From NCBI GenBank assembly GCA_022559985.1, contig JAFJTR010000018.1:1-64000 (forward strand): 64,000 bases of DNA, given 5' to 3'. The position numbers and the translations under genes are program-made. The notes under the pieces were generated by a model, which worked only from the letters and a program-made list of their open reading frames with translations, was not told the origin of the DNA and made no database searches. Origin of the DNA: Parastagonospora avenae f. sp. tritici 18332-5 (lineage: Eukaryota; Ascomycota; Dothideomycetes; Pleosporales; Phaeosphaeriaceae). Positions 33,320 through 43,554 of the stretch are shown here, in pieces (the first letter of the stretch is position 1; the number at the start of each line of letters is the position of its first letter).

Positions 33320-34885
33320 ATGGCGCGCATCATAGACCTACCAGTTGAGATTGTCGCAGCTATTACCAGCTTATGTTCATCGGCCGAAATTAGGAACTTG
33401 TGCCAAACGTGTCATCTACTGAACGGAACATGTGTACAAACGCTACCATCTAAAGTATTGTAAGGTCACTGCTAATCATATTCCAGCATCCCCAGCTCTA
33501 CCATACCATTGATCTCAGCTCCCACAACTCGGATATCGGGTGCGAACCATGGGGCTTCATAAGAGACTCACAAAGCCTCGTACCCGCTGATTTCGTTGCA
33601 AGAGAGTTGACTGAGCTTGACAAGACAATCTTTGAACGGCAGAGAATGCTTCTCAAAACGTTTGCTGCAAATCAGACTTTTGCGATACATGTAAAGACTT
33701 TACGATGGACGGTCCTAGATACAAGTGACCTCCTATGGGGCTTTGAAATCCCGATTGATTCTGACGTCGAGTCTGAAGCTGGTGTCGATGAAGAACCAAC
33801 ATTGTACACGCCTGAAGACGGTATGACTCCGTGCCAAAACTAGCTCTCAGTGCACTAATGTGTCACCAGAACCCATGTGGAACATGTTCCGAAGCTTCAT
33901 CAACGTTTCGATCATTGACATCTGTTGGATAAGGTAAGCATGCTCCAGATTTATTACACTAATTGCTAATAAGCTCAGGGAATGGCGAGAAGTCACCCTT
34001 CCTGGTCCAATATTCCCGTCCGCCACGACCATTCGGTTGGGAGGCTGCATGAGTCGAGAGTTTGTTTCCTGCGTCCTGGCAACTTCTTCTCGTACCTCGA
34101 CGAGACCATCCCAACTCATCCACCTTGATTTTAACAACCTATTTGAATGGTCAAGATGTGAACCTCCACTTCCTCAAAGAGATCATATTCGCGATTTGGT
34201 TGAGTTCATAAACGTCAATCGCAGCAATATCAAGACACAGTCCGAAAGATTACCTATGGTCGGACATCTCGAGCCGCTGATTGGGTCCTGCAAAAACCTC
34301 AAAAGTCTACGTATTGGAACGATCGGCTTATCGTCGGAGCTCTGGCACACACCGCGTAGTGATTTGTTATACGCATCGTGGGCCAGCTTCTTAGGTTCCG
34401 TTCAAGACACATTGCAGTCGTTTCATTTCGACCAAGGATTCAATCGCAACGATGAAACAAGACCGAAAGGAGGATGTCGTCCGGGCATGAGGCGTAGCAG
34501 CAATCACAGACCCATGGATGAACTTTTCATCGAACACATACTTCCAGGTCTACTAAAGGCACCGTGGCCACGGATGAAGCACATGGTCATCCACGGCGTG
34601 GGACGCAAGAAGCATACCTACAACTCGGCAACAAGACCTGATGAAGAAGATTTTGCGGATCCGAGTATTGAGTGGAGCGTGCAGGAGACTCAGCGCGATG
34701 GGATGCCACAGTACACCATAGAGAAGACTTACATCACCATGCCAACGCAAGCTAGAGAGCGCTTGAGAGCCTTGCTTGGGGGTGGCGACAACTCTGAGGC
34801 TGTCTTGATCATCGAGGAAGAGCAGGGAAGAGACTGGGAGTATCTTCATTGCGGGAATACGGGAGTGCCGCGGCAAGACGTGTAA
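33320..34885 (+). CDS. F-box-like protein
   Basis: Four exons: 33320-33454, 33487-33820, 33870-33933 and 33979-34885, giving 479 aa. An F-box-like N-terminus (IIDLPVEIVAAITSLCSSAEIRNLCQTCHLL) leads across intron 1 into KHPQLYHTIDLSS, the typical segment after a fungal F-box. The rest has weak Leu-rich repeat character (LIHLDFNNLFEW, CKNLKSLRIGTIGLS). F-box proteins bring targets to SCF ubiquitin ligases; this one's target is unknown. The first intron is only 32 nt, which is very short for a spliceosomal intron. It is supported by frame and motif but should be checked against RNA. The other introns are 45-49 nt. Confidence 0.75.
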
Positions 34886-35336
34886 TTAGTCTAGCCGTCG
34901 CGCTCATGATAAATGTATCAAATCATGAAACATCTTTGCCCCTTCAGGAGCTGGTCGACCAGAATGGGCACGAAGTTTTGCGGCATTTTGATTGATAAGG
35001 GCCCTACAACTACTCAAGGAAGAGATAGGGGAGCGATCGGCATATTCAGATAGTCGGGTTGATATTCGCTATTACCCTTTTGTTGCAGCCGCCCCATATT
35101 TCAAGGAGGTAGCATTCGAGCAGGAGAAGGAATTGATATTGTCACATAGTCAAGAGAATCACTAGGGAATGGAGCATTCTACACATGGTGGTAATGAAAA
35201 TATCTCAAATATATTCCCCCTTCGCAATCTCAACAATTCTATGTAAATAACAATACGGGACTTAACGCTAAAGGATGTGTATGCAAATCTGCAAGAACCG
35301 TCCAGACATCAATTCGATGGACACAGGACAGGGTTA
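34886..35336. other. Convergent 3' region
   Basis: Between the F-box gene (plus) and the secreted proline-rich gene (minus). No gene seen. Confidence 0.5.
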
Positions 35337-36679
35337 TCACAGAAGTTTGGCAACAGGCGGCTTGGGAAGAGGGCTTCCGCTATTGCCTCCAGTCGGCGCT
35401 TTGAAGATTTCCCAAATAGCACACTTGTGGTAAAACACTCCGCCATGCTTGACGGACTTGTCATTTGTGTCTTTCTTTTCTACATCACCTAGAGTACGTA
35501 TTAGCACCCAAGTTTCGATCAGCTTGCAATGACTTACAAAATTCCACAGGTTGAGATCCCCTGGTGATGCAAAAGTTCTTGTCCATGACGAAGAGCGTAG
35601 GGCCGCCGTTATCCCCATTCTTGTTGCAGTCTTTCTCCTTCATGGGGCCTGAAATGCGATTCTCGATGTCATAGATAGCTCGTACAGTGATTTTACCGCT
35701 GTTCTTCAAGTCATAAGTTCCCTGATATATGTGCTATGAAGAATGGTCAGCCGTATGTTGCTCAAGGAGCACGATAAGATCATACCTGCGCGCCTTTCTG
35801 CGGATTAGGACGCGAAAGAAACTTCGCACCATCTGGCCCAAGAACAGATCCATTCTTTGAAAGCTGATCGCAAAATTGCGCAACTGCACTGAGACCATCA
35901 GTCCGAGAGAAGGAATCACCAAACTGGTAAAATCCACTGTTGAAGTATCCGGCTTTGCTGCCACCACCTCCACAAGCTCCGACCGCGCCATCCTCTGCGT
36001 TCGACAGAGGAAGAATGGGTAGATCAAAGGGGGCCGGCGGGTCTACTGGTTCCGGCTTTGTGGGTTTATCATCCGGAGCCTTATCTTGGATAGGTGCTTG
36101 CGCTTTGTCAGCGGCTTTATAACGGGGAGATTTACAAGGTACAGTCGGATCAGATTCAGGCTCGTCGTCGGTCGGAGTTGGCTTCTCTTCAGGCTCCTTG
36201 GTCGGTGTCGGTTTCAGAGTCTCGACGCCTTTGTCGCCAATAGTCAAGGTTGGTAGTCCTGCTGGTGGTGGGACGTAGAGACCCGGAATAGCAATTATAG
36301 GAAGTAGGACGAGAGCGTTGAAGCCCTTCTGGCATGATGGCGGCTGGTCCGGTACTTGTGCGGGACAGTCTTTACAGACCGCTGCTGTCTCCTTAGGGCC
36401 GCAATACCATATTGGAAGCACTGTTCTCAAGTTAGCTATGAACGAAACGCGAGGAGAAGAGATCTGACCAGTCGTCTGACCAGCCACCACAGTTGTTGTC
36501 TGGCTGTTTGCTGTGATGCCGCTGATGGTCGGATATGCTGTCTGCATAGCACCCGTTTGGACAGCTGTCTGTGGAGCGATGGTCATCGGAGGAGGAGGCG
36601 GTTGTTGCTGTGCATATACAGCTTGCAATTGCAAGAAAATTAGGCCAAGGGTAGACTTGAAAGGGCTTTTGTTCGGCAT
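35337..36679 (-). CDS. Secreted proline-rich protein of unknown function
   Basis: Three exons: 36679-35786, 35733-35538 and 35488-35337, giving 413 aa. The N-terminus MPNKSPFKSTLGLIFLQLQAVYAQQ reads as a signal peptide with cleavage near the QQ. It is followed by a Gln/Pro/Thr-rich stretch, a Pro/Glu/Asp-rich linker with KPTPTKEPEEKPTPT repeats, and a C-terminal domain with conserved-looking Cys, Gly and aromatic residues (GFYQFGDSFSRTDG, IYQGTYDLKNSGKI, VRAIYDIENRISG). I do not recognise the family. The upstream in-frame ATG at 36718 would bury the signal peptide, so 36679 is preferred. A TATAAAG-like element sits about 70 bp upstream. It is a candidate apoplastic protein or effector. Confidence 0.75.
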
Positions 36680-37668
36680 GTTAGTGGTGTAGGTGATGGA
36701 GTGAACTTCTGTGTCCACTCAAGTACACCTTCGCGTCTTCACCCTTTATATCACTTCGCACAACCAGTACTAAAGACTCCGCGACATCTTAGAGAGGCAT
36801 CCAACGCATGCATCGCTATTTCGAGCTTGAACGAGCGATGACCAATCTCTAAAATCAAGGGCGTAAGGTGGTGCTATGGTGTTGGTGAAACCTTGGGGCT
36901 GTCCAAACATCTGTGCATCTTGCTGATAGATATTCTAAAGTCGTGACTAACTATTCTAAGAATAATGATCGAGAGTATGTGAGAAGCACCTTGTATTGAT
37001 AGGTGCTACAATCGAGGCTGAGGCGGGGGGCCTTCTAGAATATGGCGGAGCGGGGCGTAAGATCATCATCGATCCTCCGACCCTTACATCGGGAACTTAA
37101 GTTACCATGGCGCTAAGCGTAGGGCTGAGGTAGAGGGCCTTACGGAATCTAGCGTCTTTGGGCGTATAATTACTACGCCCGCCTTATGATTCTTGGCGCC
37201 AAATACCCTATCATGAATCACGATGAGAGTTCTTAGACCCCGATCCAGTTCACGATAGTTCTTACGACGCTGTACCATAGACGGAGGGCGTAACTGTATA
37301 TGCTGCCTTGATCATACATTGGGCAACCGAGGCCTTGCAGGATGACCCAACATCAACCCTTGAGTGTTTGGGAATGGTAGAATGTTTCTGCGCCGCAAAA
37401 CCCTAGACTATGTCTGGCATCGAGTGAACAATGGAGTTTTCGAATAGTTAGGACTGACAAATGGTCGACCTGGAGTCGAAGCGGGCTATTTTGGGCACCT
37501 GGCGATGTTTTGCAGCGCCTGAGAAACATAATCGATACTACACGTCTTTGTAATCAGTAAGCATAGTTTTAGGGATATAAAGCTCAGTCAGTTCCCAGAG
37601 GCGATGAAGTACAAAACCTCATCAGACTTTGAACATAACTTCGCATTTAACATACCTATCTCGTCAGG
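36680..37668. other. Divergent intergenic region between two secreted-protein genes
   Basis: About 990 bp between the divergent starts of the proline-rich and protease genes. TATA-like elements lie near each start (minus strand about 36746-36752; plus strand TATAAAG near 37576). No ORF is convincing. Confidence 0.55.
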
Positions 37669-39142
37669 ATGAAGTTTTCCATTGTTTTTGCAACCGTTAC
37701 AGCAGCAGGGCCACTCCGCAATGCTTTCATTAACCCAGCACTCTCATCAATAACAGAGAGAGATAACACCAAGCTCTTGACCGGCCTCCCCGAGCTCCCA
37801 CAGAGCAATGTCGTTAGAAGATCTTTGCAAGCACGAGCTCCACCCAACCCGCCTGCCGGCACCGAGTTCTACATGACAAACCCTGACCAAGTATGTTAAC
37901 TCTGCTTCGTTGCCTAGTCTAAGTACTGGAGGTACTTTTGCTGATTAGAAGCAGTGGGACCAGACTCCGGGCCGAGGCCTAGATTCTGAGCGAGTCCGGG
38001 TTGCTTGGCCGATGGCCATTGATCTGGTAAAAGCTTCTATCAAACGCCTAAATGATCTGAACACGGACGCGGACGCGGCGAAAAACACGGATGATATAAA
38101 GCTCGGTCGCAACAAGAAACCGAGAACCCCTGCCGATGCTAAAAAGCGGCTTCGCTCGTTCGTCGCGCGGAGCGATCCAGCGTAAATACAATAGCCCTTC
38201 TCCTTGTGTCAATAACCCCTTCTAATATGATGTCAGTTACACCCAAATGTTCGGAGCAGATGTGGATCACATTGGGCAAGTGCGTGATAACTTTCAGAAA
38301 GTTCTAGATGGCGTTTTGAAACAGGACGCTCCTGGCCGGGATAATCGTCCCGTCTATCTTACCACTTTGAAAAAAGCCTATTTGGTAAATGAAAAGGGGG
38401 ACTTTTGTGCAGGTACCACGCAAGCCTTCGTGGCTCAGGTCAAGAGCATGACATATTTTGCCGATCTCAAGAAGGTGACCAGTGCTCCGAGTAAGTGACA
38501 CATTGCGATTTTGGTTCCGATAACAAGCTAATCTTGGGACAGCCGGTCCAATCCCTCACGATGACGCTTGGGTTATCAATTTCTGTGAAGGTTTCTTCAA
38601 GACAAAAGACTTGACTGAACAGCTTGATGTTCTGAAGCAGGATGCAGGCAAAAGGGACGAGATTTGCGATCTGGAAAACCTTGACAATACTGGTAAGTCA
38701 GCAAATGGTTGTTCCCGCGCTACTCTGAGCGTATACTGATGTCCCTTAGCACGTGTCCTGGTCCATGAATGGACGCATTTCGGCTTCACTCTCGACACCA
38801 ACAAAAGCGGCTCAAAAGAGTTGGTCGAAGATCTAGTGGGTTATGATCAAGTAGCAAGCTATTCGACTAAAGGCAATAAGGGGAGTCAGCAACAACCCGC
38901 CTTTGATGACTACTCCAGCAAAAATGCCGATAGTTATGCGTGGTATGCAGTAAGTGGAAAATCTCCCCGATTTGATCAGTTATGAAAACTAAGCCACTCT
39001 TCTTTAGACGTATAATTATATGAATGAACTAGCGGAATGTAAGGATGTACATTGGAGTAAGGCGAAGACGTATGAGGCGGCACAGTGCACGACAGACGTC
39101 TGGCCGAAGAACAAGGACAAGCACGTGAAGAACAGCTGGTGA
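37669..39142 (+). CDS. Secreted zinc metalloprotease, M35-like (HEXXH)
   Basis: Six exons: 37669-37890, 37949-38181, 38237-38490, 38543-38692, 38750-38949 and 39008-39142, giving 397 aa. The zinc-binding helix is VLVHEWTHFG (H292, E293, H296). About 40 residues later comes KNADSYAWYATYNYMNEL, the position where M35/aspzincin enzymes place their third, aspartate ligand. The N-terminus MKFSIVFATVTAAG is a weak signal peptide. A pro-region with a dibasic site (NVVRRSLQARAP) follows. Cysteine pairs fit an extracellular enzyme. The exact peptidase family is inferred from motif layout only. Exon 2 has three tandem in-frame AG acceptors (tag, aag, cag at 37946-37954). Confidence 0.82.
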
Positions 39143-39449
39143 AGGAGGCGATTGCGAGACGACAATAATGTCTCCTCGAGAAGGATAATCCTTGATTCGA
39201 TTAGCTTTGTATATTGGTTAGTGCGCGGCGTTCATAGAATAGGTTTAATCTTCGTGTTCAGCAAACGAGCTTGCGAGAGAGTTCCAATGTCGTGTACTGG
39301 GTTCAGATTTTGCGTCAGCACCGGTATATGCCTGTCCCTCTGTGGCCGCCTGTCGTCCTATCGTCGTGGTATATCCGCCCAACGCCTTGAGCCGTGCTCC
39401 GCCATTTCCGTTCGACTCATATTATACATGCACCTCTTCGTTTTGCTCT

Positions 39450-40123
39450 TCAATTCTGCCTGAACTTCGCCGGGATGTTCTTCTCTACAATTCCTTTCGC
39501 CTCGGCTCTCTCCCACTCTTCCTGTTTTGCTTCCTTCTCCTCGTGCATCTTGAAATGCGCAATGTCCTCGGGATGTGTCAGGTCCTCCTCTTTTACATCA
39601 TCACCAGAATGGTACTTTTCCCAGTGGTGAATCTCATACTCGTATTCGTCATCGCCGTGGTGTCCAGGTCCCATACCAAAGTCCGGCAACTTGACATTCT
39701 CGCTGTCCTTCTGCAAGAATTCAGATAATGTGATCGCGCCATCTTTATCAATGTCGAACATGTCAAGCACAGCTTTTACGACCATGTCTTTCTTCGTTTG
39801 TGAAATGTGTGAGGTGGACGGGTCTTCGAGACCATAAGTGCGTTTTATGTCGACAGAGGTCCAGATGCCGGTGCTATCGTAGTCGTGCATGTTGAAGAAT
39901 GTCGTAGCATCGAAGCCGGAGATATGATGTTCCTCTGTATGCAATGTTTAGTTTCATGCAATATGTTTGGAAACAAGTGGAGTTTACCAGCCATATGCCG
40001 CGTAGGCCAGTCTGCATCTGGCGCAACTACAACTTGTGAATGTTCACCACCGTGCGTCATTACTCTGTGTGCGCATGATAGAAGTAAAAGTGCGCTGAGT
40101 GGTGCTTGTATTAATCGATTCAT
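39450..40123 (-). CDS. EF-hand protein of the secretory pathway, Ssp120-like
   Basis: Two exons: 40123-39988 and 39934-39450, giving 206 aa. A signal peptide (MNRLIQAPLSALLLLSCAHRV) precedes two EF-hand loops at about 63-74 (DYDSTGIWTSVD) and 106-117 (DIDKDGAITLSE). The following LPDFGMGPGHHGDDEYEYE and HHWEKYH match the conserved block of yeast Ssp120, which partners the cargo receptor Emp47 in the early secretory pathway. It ends KFRQN, without HDEL. The first EF-hand keeps few of the usual acidic ligands. The ATG at 40147 would add eight residues. Confidence 0.85.
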
Positions 40124-40300
40124 GCTTGCGAAATTGTGTAGAGGCACTGGTCAATGTTGTCGTTGCCGCTGATAGTAGTATTGACTTCCAGGGGCAGTGT
40201 CGGCGAATCGTTGTTGAGCGCCGACCGATGACGTTGTTTTTCAGGGTCTCTGCATGTGACCACGCATCACTTTCGTTCCTCCATCATCACTGTCGCGAAA

Positions 40301-40555
40301 ATGAACGTGCTAATACTTCTCGGTCTATTGTTTTTTCTTCCTCTCCTTCTCTGGCTCGTCTTTCTGGCCCTTTCGTCTTGCATGGGTGATCGATTCCGTG
40401 CTCGCGTGGCCGGCATACCTGTTACATTTAACCCCCGACACGCTACCTTCGGTCGCCAGTATACGCGTGGCTTCGGCTCAGGAGCCGGCAGTGCCGGGTG
40501 GGAGCAGATTGAGATGGAAGATATGCTCGGCGAGGACAGCGAGGGCAAAGATTGA
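40301..40555 (+). CDS. Small single-span membrane protein, unknown
   Basis: 84 aa. An N-terminal hydrophobic helix (NVLILLGLLFFLPLLLWLVFLAL) is followed by a basic then acidic hydrophilic tail (FGRQYTRGFGSGAG ... MEDMLGEDSEGKD). The start at 40301 places the helix at the very N-terminus; an earlier in-frame ATG exists at 40256. It is divergent from the Ssp120-like gene with only about 180 bp between starts. I do not recognise the family. Confidence 0.55.
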   Translation: MNVLILLGLLFFLPLLLWLVFLALSSCMGDRFRARVAGIPVTFNPRHATFGRQYTRGFGSGAGSAGWEQIEMEDMLGEDSEGKD

Positions 40556-40680
40556 GGGATGCAAAGAGACGATCTTGAATGCATCCGATGAGTTGAGGAA
40601 GCGTGGTTTATCTGCACACGCTTGAATTGAATCGATGAATTCAATGGGTATCCCGGTCGATATGTGGATGACGGATTCGT

Positions 40681-41933
40681 TCAGAATTCGAGATCCGCCT
40701 TCTTCGGCATCGCGCTCCCTCCCGCCGCCTCTCTGACAGCCTGCTCCTGCGCTTCCGTATCTCCCTCCAGTGGCGGCAAGCTGAATTTGGCAACCACAAA
40801 CTTCCGCCGACTCAACGTAAAGGCCATGTCCTCGCCCAAGTCGTCCGCTCCACCACCCCCACCCTTCTCATGGAAGACAGGCAGTTTGTGCACAGCGAAC
40901 ATGCCCTGTGGCCGCTCCTCGTCCTTGGTTGTGCCAGCCGACTGCGCCAATGCTTGTGCGTGCGAGTACGGGAAAGGAGACAGCTCAAATACACCATCTG
41001 ATAGTATTTCCATCCACCGAACAATACCCGCGGATCGTGGAAATAGTGTCAAGGGAAGCGTGAGGATCGCGGTCAGTCGTGTGGAGTATTGTCGCAGCAG
41101 CGCTCGTAAACCGTGCAGAAATTGCAACATGGAGCTTGGGTGTGCGGACGAGGATGGGTATAGCGCTGGAGAAAGCAAAGAGGGCATGACGAGGCGATGG
41201 ATGGTGTCTGCTGGTGACGATGCCAGTTGTTGCTGAAGCTTTTGCAGTATTGATGGAAACACTGACTTGGAACTGGGAGCTGGTGATGGTATAGGAATGT
41301 GGTTGATCGCTGTTCCCACAGGCAATGTGAGGCGCTTCGCAAGATCGAAAGTATGACAAAACACGAGCTCTTCTGTCGCGCCATCACTCTGCATTGCGGT
41401 TCTGTTCGGACCTATCACGTACATCGTCAGAAAACTTCCAGAAGAAAAATATATTCTCAGAGTATATACAAGCACGCACCTCTACTACTCTCAAACTGTC
41501 CCAGACCCTCATACCTCCATGCAATCTTCATCTTCTCAGGCCTCTCTTTGCCTTCTTTCCTCCTGTCTCCACGATCCTCTGTTATACCAGGGAGTTCCCT
41601 ACCCCACATCTCGCCCATACCCACCACGTGCACTTTATGTCCTTGCACCACTCCCTCCGCAGCATAAAATCGCAGTAGAGCGCCAGCATAATCCGTTGTT
41701 CCACTCTCTTCTATGAGAATGGAATTACCGAGCGGTAAACCAGCGTGGCCTGCCAATATGCTGTCGAGGGAGGGTGTGCCTGTGGATGTGGTGGGGCGGC
41801 CATCGATGGGAGAGGGGCGGACGCCCGCGATAGTAGCAGCGGGTGAGGTACTTGTTGGGCTCGAAGAAGTATCAGTCGCGTCAGATCCTGTCGGGGCGCG
41901 TGTAAGCGCGACATTGCGCTTTCGGAAAGCCAT
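40681..41933 (-). CDS. elp4: Elongator complex subunit Elp4 (PAXNEB domain)
   Basis: Two exons: 41933-41480 and 41411-40681, giving 394 aa. The RecA-like start is GTPSLDSILAGHAGLPLGNSILIEE, with TTDYAGALLRFYAAEGVVQGH and then VHVVGMGEMWGRELPG. The second exon includes HTFDLAKRL, the helical core (MLQFLHGLRALLRQYSTRLTAILTLPLTLF) and the C-terminal FAVHKLPVFHEKGG...SRRKFVVAKFSLPPLEG block typical of Elp4. Elp4 forms the Elp456 ring of Elongator, needed for wobble-uridine modification of tRNA. The intron is 68 nt, phase 1. Confidence 0.93.
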
Positions 41934-42590
41934 TTTATGTCGTTCGTGGTGGTGAGTCGTGATGTTGGAGAAATTATGGCTGCCTTATCGATAAGGGTCT
42001 CTTAAGTTACAGACGTCATCTTTTTGTGCCCCTCGAACGACGCTCCAGTCTGTTACTTGCCTTGTCAAAATTGATCATCCACAATCTTTACCTCGACTGC
42101 AATAGATCTACGCTGTTCCGCAAAAGCAGCACAGCACTGGTTATGCTAGACCACAATCCTCCAATTACAATTAATTAATTTCATTGACGGCCAACAGAGC
42201 TTTAATCATGCCCAGTGATTGGCTAGTGAGGATGAAGCTCATTGCTTGGGCCGAATCACTGAGGAGTATGTGAAGTAATGGGCAATCAGACGTGCACGTG
42301 ATCAAGGAGGAGCCGCCCGGGCCATTAAGGAGCTACGCTATCAACGAGGAGCCAGGCTGGGCCATGAACGAGGAGAAGTGCTTTTAACGTGCTTTAACGA
42401 GGAGAAGTGCTTTAATGAGAAGACATGTATCTTTAGATGGGGGAAAACCAAGGTCTCAATATCAAGAACGTAGATACATTGCATCGCCTGAAGGATTAGG
42501 GAATATATACCAAAGTGTGTTCATTCTTAAGCTACGTCACTATGTGGGAGTACCATCTTGGGTGGCCTCCCTTGATACCCATGCTATAAT
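41934..42590. other. Intergenic with a short degenerate repeat cluster
   Basis: No gene seen. 42310-42420 holds repeated units built on aacgaggag, followed by aagtgctttt or ccaggctgggccat. Confidence 0.5.
42318..42420. repeat. Short degenerate tandem repeat
   Basis: The units ggagccgcccgggccattaa and ggagccaggctgggccatga alternate with gaggagaagtgctttt, and gaggagaagtgctttaa occurs twice. About 100 bp in all. Origin unknown. Confidence 0.55.
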
Positions 42591-43554
42591 CTATCCGCCG
42601 CATTTGACACAGCAATCGTATCCGGGCTGCAACATGCACTTGGTCTGACGCGAGAAGTCCCAGGCCTTGAAGTTCGCTGCAATCTCACCGCTCAAGGCAT
42701 CAATCACAGTATCGACATTCGCGCGGTGGTAATTACAGCAATCAAACACCTCGGCGCCGTCGTACGTATCCTTGAGCTCGAGGTGCATGAAGTTGTGCTT
42801 GCCCTCGAAGGGGGGAAAGTTTACCTGATGTGGCCGTTGAAGAAGTCCGTGGGTCAAGAGAACAGCATATGAGACTTACGCGGATCGGATTGCCAACTTT
42901 GCAACCCTTCTTGCCAGAGACGTCAAAGCAGTTGGTCTTCTGATCCGTGATCTCAGGCTCGGTCAGAGCCTCGAGAGTGCCAGCAACAGCGCCGATGAGC
43001 AGGTTGCGCTTGGGGCCGTTCTGCCACTCGCCCTTGATGGACTTGACGCAGGTGAGGCCTTTATAAAAGTCAGTATCATTCCTTCGTCATCTCAATACAA
43101 AAGGACTTACTACCCCAGGTGCCCTTGGGAAAGGTCTGGCGCAGAGACTGAGTAGCCCAGCATATGCTTCCCCGCGTGACGTCGCAGCTGTTCTCGGCCA
43201 AGTTGTTGGGGCACTCTTTGTCAAGTAGTTTCCAGAATATATCGTAAAGCTCAGATTCGATGGTCGTTCCAACGGCGATGAACTTGCGGCCGCCAATCTA
43301 GGTCTGTACGGTGCTGTAGTCCTGCGACACTTCTGAAGGATCAGGGCCACCCTTGTCGGTATGGAAGGATGCTACATTGTCAAAGTCAGTTGGGGCATAT
43401 TTAACAAACTCCGAAGTGTATATGACTTACACTCGGTAGAGTTGAGAGAAATATCTCGAGTAAGGAAAGCACTGCCCTCGTGGACAGGAACCACGCTCGC
43501 AAGAACCGTGGCGGCGAGGAATAGGCCGACAAGGAATCGGAAGAAGATCTCCAT
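42591..43554 (-). pseudogene. Secreted Cys-rich protein gene with one in-frame nonsense codon
   Basis: Four exons: 43554-43431, 43371-43111, 43058-42880 and 42824-42591, joining in frame to 266 codons. A signal peptide (MEIFFRFLVGLFLAATVLAS) is followed by a mature domain with many Cys (KECPNN, NSCDVTRGSICW, LTCVKSIKGEW, TNCFDVSGKKGCKVG, FDCCNYHR, TKCMLQPGYDCCVKCGG). Codon TAG at 43298-43300 interrupts it just before IGGRKFIAVGTTIE. A single C-to-T change from CAG (Gln) would explain it. No splice alternative I tried removes the stop while keeping the frame. All splice sites remain intact, so the loss is recent or the stop is a polymorphism or sequencing error. Family unknown. Confidence 0.7.
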
